Under the pieces are notes generated by a model. That model ran no database searches, was not told the origin of the DNA, and was given only the letters and a program-made list of their open reading frames with translations. This document shows, piece by piece, positions 55,460 through 64,000 of a stretch of DNA of 64,000 nucleotides. Positions within the stretch are counted from its first letter, which is position 1, and every line of letters begins with the position of its first letter. A program made the position numbers and the translations under genes. Source of the DNA: Hyphobacterium indicum (lineage in GTDB: Bacteria; Pseudomonadota; Alphaproteobacteria; Caulobacterales; Maricaulaceae); assembly GCF_003129605.1 (NCBI RefSeq), contig NZ_QBDX01000001.1, forward strand, positions 248,001 through 312,000. The letters are read 5' to 3'.

Positions 55460-56557
55460 TCAGCCGGGTATCAGCCCCTCTGCGTCCCGCAGAACGCCTG
55501 TGACACCCCAGCCGCCAAATCCCTCGCTGACCGCCATGGTCAGCGTGTTCTCGCCGGCCTGTAGTCTCAGCGGAACGGAATAGCTGCGCGTGATCGTCCC
55601 GAGATAGCGATAGTCGCGGCTGCGCCACTCATTTGCGCCGGAAAAGATCAGCGCGCCATTCAGGAAAACCCGGACCCGGTCGGAATAGCCGAAATCCAGC
55701 ATCACGATGCGCGCACGGTCGGATGTCAGAATGGTCTCGGCCAGCACGGTGTTTACATCACCATCGCGTCCGGCCAGCCGTGCCAGATTGGCGATGCCTT
55801 CATGCTCGGCCGCCAGCGCGGTCCGGCCTTCCGGCAGGGCGTCCGGCAAGACGAATGTCTCGGCGATAAGGCTTTCGGGAAACACCGCCGAAACCTGCCA
55901 AGTCTCGATCAGGCGGCCATTGATGTCTCCCGGCTCAGCCGGGTGCATGTCCGGCAGGTGATCTGCGGCGCTCAGCGGATTGATCTCCACATTGCGAATC
56001 CACGAGCCGGTCTGGCCAAAGACACTCAGGGCGAAATCACCGCTATCCGTTTCGCCGATCAGTTCAGGAATATCGAACACGGTCTCGCCATCAAGGCTGA
56101 GCTGTGCCTGGCTGCCATCGACCACGAGGCGGACATGTACCCATTCGCCGACCGGAAAATCGATGGCTTGCCAGTAGCCGGAACCTGTATAGATCTGCCA
56201 GCCGCTCAGCCCGTTTAGAACAGGCGTGTACTGGGCGGAGTCCGGAAGCCCTGAGATATGGTGGCGCAGATAGACCTGTTCGGCATTCTCTTCATCAATG
56301 CGGAAATTGATCGCGGAAAATCCGTTCCCGGCCTCCATCGCCAGATCAAATTCAAGCACGAAATCGGCCAATTCCGCGCCGTCCAGCCTAAGGCCTGATT
56401 GATAAAGCCGCAGGGCTTCCTCATTGCGATAGTTTGCCGTTATCGGCGCACCGGAAACGGTCCAGCGCTCACCGAACACTTCCATTTGTGCGCCATCCTG
56501 CGCCATGACCGCGCCGGGCAGGCTGGCCGCCAGCACCAAAGCTGCAATACGTCTCAT
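55460..56557 (-). CDS. Secreted protein with lectin/laminin-G-like beta-sandwich
   Basis: 365 aa from ATG 56557. A signal peptide (IAALVLAASLPGAVMAQ) is followed by a concanavalin-type sandwich: LADFVLEFDLAMEAGNGFSA, NFRIDEENAEQVYLRHH, WVHVRLVVDGSQAQLSLDGE and VFGQTGSWIRNVEI. This pattern resembles DUF1080/3-keto-disaccharide hydrolase or LamG modules. A C-terminal part (YSVPLRLQAGENTLTMAVSE) looks like a second jelly-roll. No catalytic residues can be named. The upstream AraC gene on the same strand overlaps its start by 89 bases. Confidence 0.65.
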   Translation of the reverse strand: MRRIAALVLAASLPGAVMAQDGAQMEVFGERWTVSGAPITANYRNEEALRLYQSGLRLDGAELADFVLEFDLAMEAGNGFSAINFRIDEENAEQVYLRHHISGLPDSAQYTPVLNGLSGWQIYTGSGYWQAIDFPVGEWVHVRLVVDGSQAQLSLDGETVFDIPELIGETDSGDFALSVFGQTGSWIRNVEINPLSAADHLPDMHPAEPGDINGRLIETWQVSAVFPESLIAETFVLPDALPEGRTALAAEHEGIANLARLAGRDGDVNTVLAETILTSDRARIVMLDFGYSDRVRVFLNGALIFSGANEWRSRDYRYLGTITRSYSVPLRLQAGENTLTMAVSEGFGGWGVTGVLRDAEGLIPG

Positions 56558-57425
56558 TTTCCCTGATCCTCTCATTCCTGACAGTGAGGTCCAGAATGAC
56601 GGAGGCCTGGTTTTCCGTATTGGATATTTCGGACTCGGCGCGGCGTTCGGCATGAAGCCGGGCCGGGCTGGTGCCGGTCAGCTCCCGGATGTCGCGGATC
56701 ATGTGGCTCTGGTCGAAATATCCGGCCATGCAGGCAATATCGGCCCAGTCGGGAATCGCCTGACGATCCGCCAGGCTGACTGCGGTCAAATGCCGGATCA
56801 GCCGGGCATAGGCCTTTGGCGTGATCCCCATGACGGCTTCAAACCGGCGCCGCAATTGACGTTCACAGAGATCCAGCCGGCGCGCCAGGTCCGCGACCGG
56901 AATACGGCCGCCGCTTTTACGGATCATCGCGGCGGCCCGGTGCTCTGGCCGTAATGTCACGTCGCGGGCCTGCGACAGGAAGCGGCTGACCAGTTGGGCC
57001 ACAACAGCGCCGGAGGGAAGGCCGGCACCGGGGTCCGTCAGAGGTTCCAGGTGACGGCCCATGCCCTCAGGCGGCGGTTCGGATATCCCCCGGAAATCCC
57101 GCGGGCAGATTCCGGCGCATTCCGCCGCCAGTTCGGGATAGAGCCGCAATCCCGTCTGGCAATCGCCCGCAGCAGGCCGGTACCAATCCGCCTGCATGCG
57201 GCTGCCGCTTACGACAATGGAGCTGTCAGTCACGCGGCCAAGTGCATCATGCCGGGTATAGAGAATCAGAGAGGGCTTGTTGTCGGGCAAGAGGCGGTGC
57301 GGCGGTGCAGCGCGGCGGCCATCATAATGCCAGACGGCTTCGCAATACCGGGCGAGTGGACCGGCTGGCCGCCATTCGCGATAGCCGCCAAGACTGGCCG
57401 ATATGTCATGCGTCCCGATCACCAT
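56469..57425 (-). CDS. AraC-family transcriptional regulator
   Basis: 318 aa from ATG 57425. The N-terminal half (about 1-160) resembles DUF6597-type sensing domains (YCEAVWHYDGRRAAPPHRLL). Two helix-turn-helix motifs follow at about 180-270 (IPVADLARRLDLCERQLRRR and WADIACMAGYFDQSHMIRDI). The usual end of the family is near SPARLHAERR; here about 55 odd residues continue, overlapping the next gene by 89 bases. The tail may be real or the result of a lost stop. It is the likely regulator of the secreted protein that follows. Confidence 0.82.
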   Translation of the reverse strand: MVIGTHDISASLGGYREWRPAGPLARYCEAVWHYDGRRAAPPHRLLPDNKPSLILYTRHDALGRVTDSSIVVSGSRMQADWYRPAAGDCQTGLRLYPELAAECAGICPRDFRGISEPPPEGMGRHLEPLTDPGAGLPSGAVVAQLVSRFLSQARDVTLRPEHRAAAMIRKSGGRIPVADLARRLDLCERQLRRRFEAVMGITPKAYARLIRHLTAVSLADRQAIPDWADIACMAGYFDQSHMIRDIRELTGTSPARLHAERRAESEISNTENQASVILDLTVRNERIRENETYCSFGAGGQPARRGHGAGWRTNGSVR

Positions 57426-57475
57426 GCCGGCTTTTGTAGACGCATCCGGCCCCAAAATCGTATCACTAAATCGCG

Positions 57476-58294
57476 ATGAAATTTCCTGCCACCCACCCTG
57501 ATCGCCCGCTTGTCATGGGCATTGTGAATGTCACGCCGGATTCGTTTTCCGATGGCGGGCAGTTTGCCGGCAGTGATGCCGCGATTGATCATGCGCTGCA
57601 GCTGGTCCGCGACGGGGCGGACATGCTCGACATTGGCGGCGAGTCCACGCGCCCGGGGGCCAACCCTGTCGGGGAGGATGAGGAGTTGCGCCGTGTTCTC
57701 CCGGTGATCCGGGGCATAAGGCGGCACAGCCAGATTGTTATTTCCATTGATACGATGAAGCCCCGCATCGCCGAAGCCGCCATCGGTGCGGGCGCGGATA
57801 TCTGGAATGATGTAAACGCCCTGCGCGCGCCCGGCGCGCCGGCCATGGCGGCAAAACTCGGCTGCGGCGTGGTGTTGATGCACATGCAGGGCGAGCCGCA
57901 AACCATGCAGCAAAACCCCCGCTATGATGATGTGGTCCGGGAGGTGTCCGCCTGGCTGTCAGGGCGCGCCGATGCCGCTATTGCGGCGGGTGTAACGGCC
58001 GGAAATATCTGGCTGGATCCCGGCATCGGCTTCGGAAAAACGCTGCAGCATAACCTGCAATTGCTGCGCAGCATTTCCCGTCTGCCAGCAGGGTTTCCGG
58101 TGCTGATCGGCGCGTCCCGCAAACGCATGATCTCCGATTTGGACCCGGGCGCAGGCACCGGTAACCGCCTCGGCGGGTCGCTCGCCATCGCGCTTCATGC
58201 TGCGCAGCAAAAAGCCGCCGGCCTGCGCGTGCATGACGTCCGGGAAACCGTTCAGGCGTTGAAAATACAGGCGGCGCTCAGCCGGGGGTCCTGA
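57476..58294 (+). CDS. folP: Dihydropteroate synthase
   Basis: 272 aa. It has GIVNVTPDSFSDGGQF (15-30), GGESTRPGANPV (54-65), SIDTMKPRIAEAAIGAGADI, WNDVNALRAPG and LIGASRKRMI, all signatures of the TIM-barrel DHPS. It joins p-aminobenzoate to the pterin and is the sulfonamide target. glmM, which often follows folP, is not here. The 3' end overlaps the convergent ArnT-like gene by 17 bases. Confidence 0.95.
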   Translation: MKFPATHPDRPLVMGIVNVTPDSFSDGGQFAGSDAAIDHALQLVRDGADMLDIGGESTRPGANPVGEDEELRRVLPVIRGIRRHSQIVISIDTMKPRIAEAAIGAGADIWNDVNALRAPGAPAMAAKLGCGVVLMHMQGEPQTMQQNPRYDDVVREVSAWLSGRADAAIAAGVTAGNIWLDPGIGFGKTLQHNLQLLRSISRLPAGFPVLIGASRKRMISDLDPGAGTGNRLGGSLAIALHAAQQKAAGLRVHDVRETVQALKIQAALSRGS

Positions 58295-60125
58295 CCCGCG
58301 AAGCCTCCAGCGTGACGATCGCCAGATCCAGCGCATCGCCTTTCACGAGATTCACCCCCTCGACCCGGCCGAGCGTACGCACGGCTTCGCCGGACAGTGC
58401 GATATCGAAGGCCGCACGCTCGGAGGCATCGACCACGGCAATGCCGCACTCGGGATGCAGGAGCAGATTGGCCGCCGCTCCGGCCCCGTCAGTCAGCGCC
58501 ACATCCGTTCCCAGATAGAAAACATTGGAGGGTTCGCGATAGCCCGCCGTGGCCGCCGGAAACGCTTCACAGCCTTCCAGCGTCTCAACGATTCGCGCCA
58601 CCCGGTTGGACGGCCAGGCGGCATCGACCGCGGGAATGGCAATACCGAAGGCCGCAAGATACTGGATCGCGACAATCCCGCTCAGGGGCAGCAGACGCGC
58701 CAGGCCGGGTTTCAGGACAAACCAGATCATCACCGCCACGCTGAAAACGCCGAGAGCCGCAGCAATCGAGACCCGCAAAAGCTGATCCTCGCCGAGCTGG
58801 AGCGCGCCCATGAGCGGGAAGGTCGCAATCGCCAGCCCGGCGATGACGGCCAGCACGATCCACAGCCGGTGCAGGGTTTTCGCTTTCCAGCCCGTGAGCA
58901 GACCCGCCGCCTGCATCATCCCGGCGGCCGAGAGGATGGCCAGCGCCGGAAAAGCCGGCAGCACATAGTGCGGCAGCTTGGTCTGGACGAATTCAAACAC
59001 GATCCAGGTCATCATCGCCCACAGGATCAGAAACCGGATTTCCGGTTTGCCGCGTCCCGCCCATGCGGCCAGAATGGCCAGGCCCAGCAGGGCCGAGCCG
59101 GGCCAGAACATCGCCGGTGACAGCAGGGTGTGATAGAGGAAGGGCCCGCCATGACTGTCATCCGCTTCGCCCACCTTGCCGAACAGGGCGTGACCGACCG
59201 ATTCCTGCAGGAAGGCCCCGTCCGTGGCGATATTGATCGCGATCAGCCAGGGCAGGGCGATGGCGGACAGGACCACCAGTCCTTTCAGCCAATGGAACTT
59301 CGCCAGTGTGACGCGCATCGGGCTTTGAAGGATCAGGTCGAAGACAAAAACGCCGGCCAGACCGCCCATCATCACGGCGATGCCGCCGGGCAGAAAGCCG
59401 AGCCCGGCAAGCTTCAGGATTTCGATCAGAAAGGCCGCGGCGATAATCCAGACCAGCCATTTGGCGTGATGCTTGAAGACGAAATATCCCACCAGGGCCA
59501 GCGCCGAGACCATGGCGATGATCGGCCCCTTGATCATGATCGCCGCGCCGCTCGCCGCCCAGAACAGCAGCGGCCAGCCGATGAATTTCAGTCTTGTCCC
59601 GGCTTCGGCCTTGAGCAGCATCATCATCAGGCCAATCTGGGCCAGCACGCCCGCCGCCAGCAGCATGGCGTCCGTCTTGGCGGTGCGGGCCTCGACCTGC
59701 ATCATCAGCGCGGTGGCCATCAGCAAACCGGCGGCCAGTCCCGCCTGCGGACCGAACAGCCGGGCCGCCAGCCAGGCCGTGCCGAAGACCGCGACCAGCC
59801 CGCCGATCAATGACGGCAGGCGGAAGGCCCAGATTCCCGCCTCCGCGCCGCCGAACGGGGCCGCGGCGATCACTTGCATCCAGTAAATCCCCGCCGGTTT
59901 CACGTGCCGCGGATTTTCCTGGAAGCGGATATCGACATAATCGCCCGTCTCCATCATCTGCGTTGAGGCTTGGGAATAGCGCGCCTCGTCCCGATCCATG
60001 ACCGGCAGCGAGGTCAGTCCCGGCCCCATGGCGAGAAGCGCGATAAAGGCGAGCACCATCCAGGCGCGGCCGGTCATCCCCCAGCGCGCCCGGCTGTCAA
60101 ACAACCAGTCGGAAACCGCCTGCAT
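58278..60125 (-). CDS. Membrane glycosyltransferase, ArnT/PMT-like (GT39/83)
   Basis: 615 aa with about 12 membrane helices. The N-terminal loop has MDRDEARYSQASTQMMETGD, in which the DE pair and the Arg are the hallmark of ArnT/PMT enzymes, followed by RFQENPRHVKPAGIYWMQ. It transfers a sugar from a polyprenyl-phosphate donor to an acceptor on the periplasmic side. Overlap with the upstream GT2 gene (TGATG) couples it to the enzyme that probably makes its donor. ArnT targets lipid A; the acceptor here is not known. Confidence 0.88.
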   Translation of the reverse strand: MQAVSDWLFDSRARWGMTGRAWMVLAFIALLAMGPGLTSLPVMDRDEARYSQASTQMMETGDYVDIRFQENPRHVKPAGIYWMQVIAAAPFGGAEAGIWAFRLPSLIGGLVAVFGTAWLAARLFGPQAGLAAGLLMATALMMQVEARTAKTDAMLLAAGVLAQIGLMMMLLKAEAGTRLKFIGWPLLFWAASGAAIMIKGPIIAMVSALALVGYFVFKHHAKWLVWIIAAAFLIEILKLAGLGFLPGGIAVMMGGLAGVFVFDLILQSPMRVTLAKFHWLKGLVVLSAIALPWLIAINIATDGAFLQESVGHALFGKVGEADDSHGGPFLYHTLLSPAMFWPGSALLGLAILAAWAGRGKPEIRFLILWAMMTWIVFEFVQTKLPHYVLPAFPALAILSAAGMMQAAGLLTGWKAKTLHRLWIVLAVIAGLAIATFPLMGALQLGEDQLLRVSIAAALGVFSVAVMIWFVLKPGLARLLPLSGIVAIQYLAAFGIAIPAVDAAWPSNRVARIVETLEGCEAFPAATAGYREPSNVFYLGTDVALTDGAGAAANLLLHPECGIAVVDASERAAFDIALSGEAVRTLGRVEGVNLVKGDALDLAIVTLEASRVRTPG

Positions 60126-60874
60126 CAGCGCTTACTCCCCGGCGTGAACAACAGCGCCTTCGCGGGGATATGCGTCCGCCGCATCAGCCAGTTCACGCCC
60201 ATCAGATCGAAGAAGCCGGCAAAGGCGCGGCCCAGATTGGTATATTTGGTTTCGCCGGAAATCCGCGCCCGGTTCACGACATCGACATAGATCTGGTCAA
60301 AGCCGAGATGGCGCGTGAAGGGCGGCAGATAGCGGTGCAGGGAATCAAAGAAGGGCAGCGCCAGAAACAGGTCCCGCGGGATCAGTTTGAGGCCGCAGGC
60401 CGTATCCGGGCAGTCGTCGCGCAGCATGGCGCGGCGGATGCCATTGCCGATCTTCGACGCCCATTTGCGGTTCGCGCCGTCCGTCCGGTTGGTGCGGCAG
60501 CCACAGACCAGCGCCGGACCCTCCAGCGAGGTGAGGTCGATGCGCGAGGCCATGTCCACAACCGATTGCGGATCATCCTGGCCATCGCCATCCATCGTCG
60601 CCGCCCACAGCGTCTTCGCAGCCAGAAAACCGGTGCGCAGGGCGGCGCTTTTGCCGGCGCGGTCAGGGTGCCGGATGGCGGTCAGTTGCGGATATTGCCC
60701 TTCGAGCGCTGCAAGCTTGCCCCAGGTGTCATCCGTCGATCCGTCTTCCACGGCGATGATGTGAAAATCCTCGAACGCCGCCGAGAACACCCCGGCCGCT
60801 TCCGCGATCACCGCGTCGATATTTCCCGCCTCGTTGTGAACCGGGATAACGATGGAAAGTGTGCCTGCCTGCAT
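60125..60874 (-). CDS. Polyprenyl-phosphate glycosyltransferase (GT2, ArnC/DPM-like)
   Basis: 249 aa. GT-A markers are LSIVIPVHNEAGNIDAVIAE, IIAVEDGSTDDTWGKL, GKSAALRTGFLAA, TMDGDGQDDPQSVVDMASR and KLIPRDLFLALPFF. It lacks the two C-terminal membrane helices of ArnC/GtrB and so resembles the short dolichol-phosphate mannosyltransferase type. It should load a sugar on undecaprenyl phosphate for the ArnT-like enzyme encoded next. Confidence 0.88.
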   Translation of the reverse strand: MQAGTLSIVIPVHNEAGNIDAVIAEAAGVFSAAFEDFHIIAVEDGSTDDTWGKLAALEGQYPQLTAIRHPDRAGKSAALRTGFLAAKTLWAATMDGDGQDDPQSVVDMASRIDLTSLEGPALVCGCRTNRTDGANRKWASKIGNGIRRAMLRDDCPDTACGLKLIPRDLFLALPFFDSLHRYLPPFTRHLGFDQIYVDVVNRARISGETKYTNLGRAFAGFFDLMGVNWLMRRTHIPAKALLFTPGSKR

Positions 60875-60957
60875 GCCTGCCCGCTCTGTGCTATTGCGTT
60901 GTGAATAGCGCGTTTCGGCGTAAGGGGATACAGGCAGAGTTCAGCAAGCCGGGCGGA

Positions 60958-61734
60958 TTACTCGCTGCCCGGCGCGGGCGGCAGGATGCGATCGAACAGG
61001 TTCTGCCAGTAATCCTGACGGCTATCGACCGAGGTTTCGATCGCCCGTTGCCGAAGCAGCGGTATGATTGCCTCGCTGGCGCGCAGCCGCTCTGCAACAG
61101 CCGCTATTGCCACATCATGGCCGTCGATTTCACAGGGATAGTCAAGGATTTGTGGTAAGGCGGCGTAGTCGCCGATTTCCAGCAAACGGGGCTCCGCGCA
61201 AGTATCGGCGAGCGCATCATAAAGCGCCCGGTCGGCAAGGCGGTAAAAAGCATACCGGTAGGGACGCGCCGGGTCTTCCAGGCTGATTTCGCCTGACCCC
61301 GTCTCGTAATATTCGACCGCCGCAGCGATAAGATCTGCGTCCTTGATCAGATCGACCGTGCCGGTCGATACCAGTTCGTTATATGTGGTCCGGATGACGG
61401 GAAAGCTGAAAATCTGGGTCGCCCGGAAGGCCTCGATCACCAGCGTTTCGTCGTCCACTGTCCGGCGGCCTTCAAGGGCGTCGAGCGCGCGCTGGGCATT
61501 GTCGGCAACCTGCGCGCTGTAAAGGCTCGTCCCCTCGATCCGCCACTGTTCGGCCCTGAGGTCGGCGATCAGCCGCTCCGTCAGGATGTCCGCGCGCTCG
61601 GCGGCGGCCCGGTCCGCATTCCACGCCGTGATCTGGAAACCGATGACGACACCGGCGATGACGATGACGAATTCCAGCGCAACAGCGAACCAGTTCTGCG
61701 TCCGGATGGCATGGGCGAGGCGGGCGAGGATCAT
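60958..61734 (-). CDS. DUF6090-like membrane-anchored protein, copy 1
   Basis: 258 aa. The N-terminus MILARLAHAIRTQNWFAVAL runs into a membrane helix (LEFVIVIAGVVIGFQITAW), then a helical outer domain. It carries the motif ELVSTGTVDLIKDADLIAAA shared with all copies (E-L-x-S-x-G-x-hydrophobic-x-x-hydrophobic-x-[DS]-[AE]). Two Cys occur (DTCAEPR, DYPCEID). The start overlaps the stop of copy 2 by ATGA. Function of DUF6090 is unknown. It is the last gene of the array. Confidence 0.75.
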   Translation of the reverse strand: MILARLAHAIRTQNWFAVALEFVIVIAGVVIGFQITAWNADRAAAERADILTERLIADLRAEQWRIEGTSLYSAQVADNAQRALDALEGRRTVDDETLVIEAFRATQIFSFPVIRTTYNELVSTGTVDLIKDADLIAAAVEYYETGSGEISLEDPARPYRYAFYRLADRALYDALADTCAEPRLLEIGDYAALPQILDYPCEIDGHDVAIAAVAERLRASEAIIPLLRQRAIETSVDSRQDYWQNLFDRILPPAPGSE

Positions 61735-62483
61735 GGGGCGGCCTCGCTGGCATGATCGATGCCCAGAATCAGATCGATTTGGCGATGAAGCTGGGCGAGC
61801 TGGTCACTCCAGGGCCGCAACCCGTCCCGCACATAGGCGTCATAGGCATCCGCATTGGCCGATGCGGCGTTGAGAAAATGCCGGTTGGCGCGCATGCCGC
61901 CAAGATCGCAGGAAGTTTGGTTACGGACTTCATCGCTTGACGCATCATGCCGGGCCGAGACCGAGATCAGGTCCGGGAAGAGTTGCGGCAAGGCAATGCC
62001 TTCTGCGGAAAGGAGCGTTATCAATTGGTGCAATCTTGTGCGGACCTGCTCGTATTGAACCAGAGCCCGGCGCAGTTCGGCATCGCGCAGAATTCCGACC
62101 CGGCCGATGCTCGTCAGCTCGGTAAAGGCGGCAAGGTCGGCCGTATAGATGTCGTAATAGTGTGACGCGCCCAGTGCTGCACACTGCGTGTCCGTCAGTG
62201 CGTCGGCATCGGATCGCCCGAACAGGATGTCGATGGCCTCGACAATCTCGCCGATGCGCTGAAGGCGGCGCTCGCGGACCCGTTGGCTCAGATTTTCCGC
62301 CAGTTCGATATCGGCGTGCAAGCGCGCGAGAAAGGCGGCTTCATCCACCCGCTCCTGACGCGCGCTATTCCACGCCGTGACCTGAAAACCGATCACCACG
62401 CCCAGGATGACGATGATGAATTCAACGGCCACGGCGAACCAGTTCTGCTCGCGGATGGCGCGGGTGAGGCGGGCGAGGATCAT
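61731..62483 (-). CDS. DUF6090-like membrane-anchored protein, copy 2
   Basis: 250 aa. MILARLTRAIREQNWFAVAV, then the helix EFIIVILGVVIGFQVTAW, then a helical domain with ELTSIGRVGILRDAELRRAL in the shared position and Cys residues in TQCAALG and TSCDLGG. It overlaps copy 1 and copy 3 by ATGA. Function unknown. Confidence 0.75.
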   Translation of the reverse strand: MILARLTRAIREQNWFAVAVEFIIVILGVVIGFQVTAWNSARQERVDEAAFLARLHADIELAENLSQRVRERRLQRIGEIVEAIDILFGRSDADALTDTQCAALGASHYYDIYTADLAAFTELTSIGRVGILRDAELRRALVQYEQVRTRLHQLITLLSAEGIALPQLFPDLISVSARHDASSDEVRNQTSCDLGGMRANRHFLNAASANADAYDAYVRDGLRPWSDQLAQLHRQIDLILGIDHASEAAP

Positions 62484-63265
62484 GGTGTTTCCGAGTTTGG
62501 ATCAAGCTGTTCAAGGGTCGCGAGCGCACTAACGCGCAGGGCGACCAACCAGCTGAGATAGGTATTGTTGAGGTCGCGGCTGGCCACGAACATATCGCGC
62601 AGGGCAGGATCAGCCTGCAGGGCCTCCAGGTCATAGTGTTCCAGAGTGCTGCGCACACCTTGGGCTGCGCGATAATTGTCCGAGCTCAGAAATGCGCCGG
62701 ATTCACGAGCGCGTTCCAGATCAGCGACACTGCCAGGCTCCAGAGACACAGGAAGCGGGGCGCGCTGCGCATTGTTGAAGCGGGCTTCAACAAGCAGGTT
62801 CGCCATGCCGTCAACGGCCTCATACCGTTCCATGAATCGCGCCAGCGCCGCCCGCAAATCGGCGTCCGACAAGCGTGACAAGCCGCCCGAACTGACCAAT
62901 TCCTGCAAGGTGCTCGGTGATTGCGGTGGCTGCACGGCCCAGACCAGTGAAATCAGTCCCTCTTCAAACTGGTCGATCCGATCTTCCGGAACCACATTGC
63001 GATCAATCGTCTCCACGACCACTGTGGCATTTCGTGCGATCTCGAAGGTCCGCTCGATGACGTCGTCGATATCACTGACCAGGGTCTGAAAGTCCTCTTC
63101 CAGATTGGCCAGAATAACGGCCTCCTGGATACGGGCCGTCCGGTCGGCATTCCACGCCGTGATCTGGAAGGCCAGCAGGACACCCGCCACGACGATCACG
63201 AATTCGAGCGCCACCGCGAACCAGTTCTGCTCGCGAAGGGCGCGGGTGAGGCGGGCGAGGATCAT
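62480..63265 (-). CDS. DUF6090-like membrane-anchored protein, copy 3
   Basis: 261 aa. MILARLTRALREQNWFAVAL, helix EFVIVVAGVLLAFQITAW, shared motif ELVSSGGLSRLSDADLRAAL. Unlike the others it has no Cys in the outer domain. ATGA overlap with copies 2 and 4 keeps the array as one translational unit. Function unknown. Confidence 0.75.
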   Translation of the reverse strand: MILARLTRALREQNWFAVALEFVIVVAGVLLAFQITAWNADRTARIQEAVILANLEEDFQTLVSDIDDVIERTFEIARNATVVVETIDRNVVPEDRIDQFEEGLISLVWAVQPPQSPSTLQELVSSGGLSRLSDADLRAALARFMERYEAVDGMANLLVEARFNNAQRAPLPVSLEPGSVADLERARESGAFLSSDNYRAAQGVRSTLEHYDLEALQADPALRDMFVASRDLNNTYLSWLVALRVSALATLEQLDPNSETP

Positions 63266-64000
63266 GGCGCTTCTTCCTCGTGCACTATGCCCAGCTCGAC
63301 ATCGACGGCTTCATGGAGGGCAAGGAAACTGTCATTTGGTCCACTGAGAACCGCAAACTCAAAGAAGCCCGATTTGGAAATATTATCCGCGAGTTCGTTG
63401 AGGAATCGACGATCATTTCGCATGCCATCCGTATCGCAGCGAGCCGACCCGTCGAAGATCGGATTCCAGTTGTCAGCGTCATCCGGGACCACGAAATAAA
63501 AATAATCGGAATGTCTCGCCGATAGATTGAAAACCTCGTGATTGAGAGCGGTATCCATCTCCGACGACCATGCGGTCGCCAGAAAATTCGCGGTGACGGC
63601 AGTTCGAATTCTTTCGCTTCTTATCAGATCCAGGTCGCCGGTCGATTCCAGCTCCGCCAGAATCGGCAAGGCCAGCGATGGCGAATTGAAAACATGTGAC
63701 TGAGCCAGCGCATTACATTCTGATGGAGACAGGTCTGACAGATCATCGCCGAACAATTTGTGGCTGGCCGAGAGTAGCAGTTCGCGAGTGGCGGTGCGGT
63801 CGGCCGCCCAGTCCCAGCGCACATTGCCGACGCTAGCAATGTCGTTATGAAGGCGTGCCATGATTTCGGCCTCGGTCGACCGTTCTGCCCGCGCCGCATT
63901 CCACGCCGTGATCTGGAAACCGATCACCACACCGGCGATCACGATCACGAATTCGAGCACCACGGCGAACCAGTTCTGTTGCCTGATGGCGCGGGAGAGG
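63262..64000 (-). CDS. DUF6090-like membrane-anchored protein, copy 4 (5' end outside window)
   Basis: At least 245 codons; the frame is open to the window edge, reading LSRAIRQQNWFAVVLEFVIV, so only the first five or so codons (MILAR) are missing. The shared motif is ELESTGDLDLIRSERIRTAV, the most diverged of the four. Cys residues occur in PSECNALAQ and SARCDTDG. Further copies may lie upstream. Confidence 0.72.
   Translation of the reverse strand, partial: LSRAIRQQNWFAVVLEFVIVIAGVVIGFQITAWNAARAERSTEAEIMARLHNDIASVGNVRWDWAADRTATRELLLSASHKLFGDDLSDLSPSECNALAQSHVFNSPSLALPILAELESTGDLDLIRSERIRTAVTANFLATAWSSEMDTALNHEVFNLSARHSDYFYFVVPDDADNWNPIFDGSARCDTDGMRNDRRFLNELADNISKSGFFEFAVLSGPNDSFLALHEAVDVELGIVHEEEAP

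Larger units (their letters stand above)
61619..64000 (-). repeat. Four near-identical 5'-end repeats of the DUF6090-like genes
   Basis: About 115 bases at the start of each gene are close copies: 61616-61736, 62366-62485, 63147-63267 and 63896 to the window edge. Each encodes MILARLxRAxRxQNWFAVxL, the membrane helix and ITAWN. The rest of each gene is far more diverged. This could reflect gene conversion or strong constraint on the anchor. Confidence 0.85.

Overview
The window is a high-GC chromosomal segment of an alphaproteobacterium. The evidence is gene order: DUF4164-like gene, zapA, 6S RNA, then 5-formyltetrahydrofolate cyclo-ligase; and ruvC-ruvA-ruvB, ybgC, tolQRAB, pal, cpoB, tilS, ftsH. 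Compact gene packing, Tat-signal proteins and DUF6090-like proteins fit a marine, Caulobacter-like (Maricaulales/Hyphomonadales-type) lineage. That placement is inference. No tRNA, rRNA, IS element or CRISPR array was recognised.

1-24,900 is a surface-polysaccharide locus. It holds a Wzm/Wzt-type ABC exporter without a Wzt sugar-binding domain, a WbqC-like protein, a fused formyltransferase/deacetylase and, beside it, separate formyltransferase and deacetylase genes, several glycosyltransferases, an AsnB-type amidotransferase, three SDR nucleotide-sugar enzymes, a UDP-GlcNAc 2-epimerase, a WbpD-like N-acetyltransferase, an LhgO-like oxidase, a UDP-glucuronate 4-epimerase-like enzyme and two transglutaminase-like proteins. 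The locus shows wear: an acyltransferase-3 gene is broken by a stop codon and a frameshift, and a 60-codon remnant duplicates the end of the fused gene.

24,900-30,700 is a metabolic extension. cysD-cysNC-cysQ make and recycle PAPS, which could supply sulfate to the glycan. An AGE-type isomerase and a short ManC can make GDP-mannose.

30,700-39,830 is mostly housekeeping: DUF4164-like, zapA, 6S RNA, folate cyclo-ligase, YmdB-like phosphodiesterase, transaldolase, YebC, a PP2C-like protein, an SMP-30-like protein, transketolase and a JmjC oxygenase. 40,070-41,780 holds three paralogous genes for Tat-exported proteins built almost entirely of an approximately 23-residue repeat with the core TDSDxGxxADPxGxGR. 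Three Fur-box-like sites lie upstream of one of them. This is the best candidate in the window for an undescribed system.

42,070-58,300 holds ruvCA, an exported metallo-beta-lactamase-fold protein, ruvB, a histidine kinase, the tol-pal operon, tilS, ftsH, a secreted beta-sandwich protein, an AraC regulator and folP. 58,278-60,874 is an ArnC/ArnT-like pair. The window closes with at least four tandem, overlapping DUF6090-like genes whose 5' ends are close copies of each other at DNA level.
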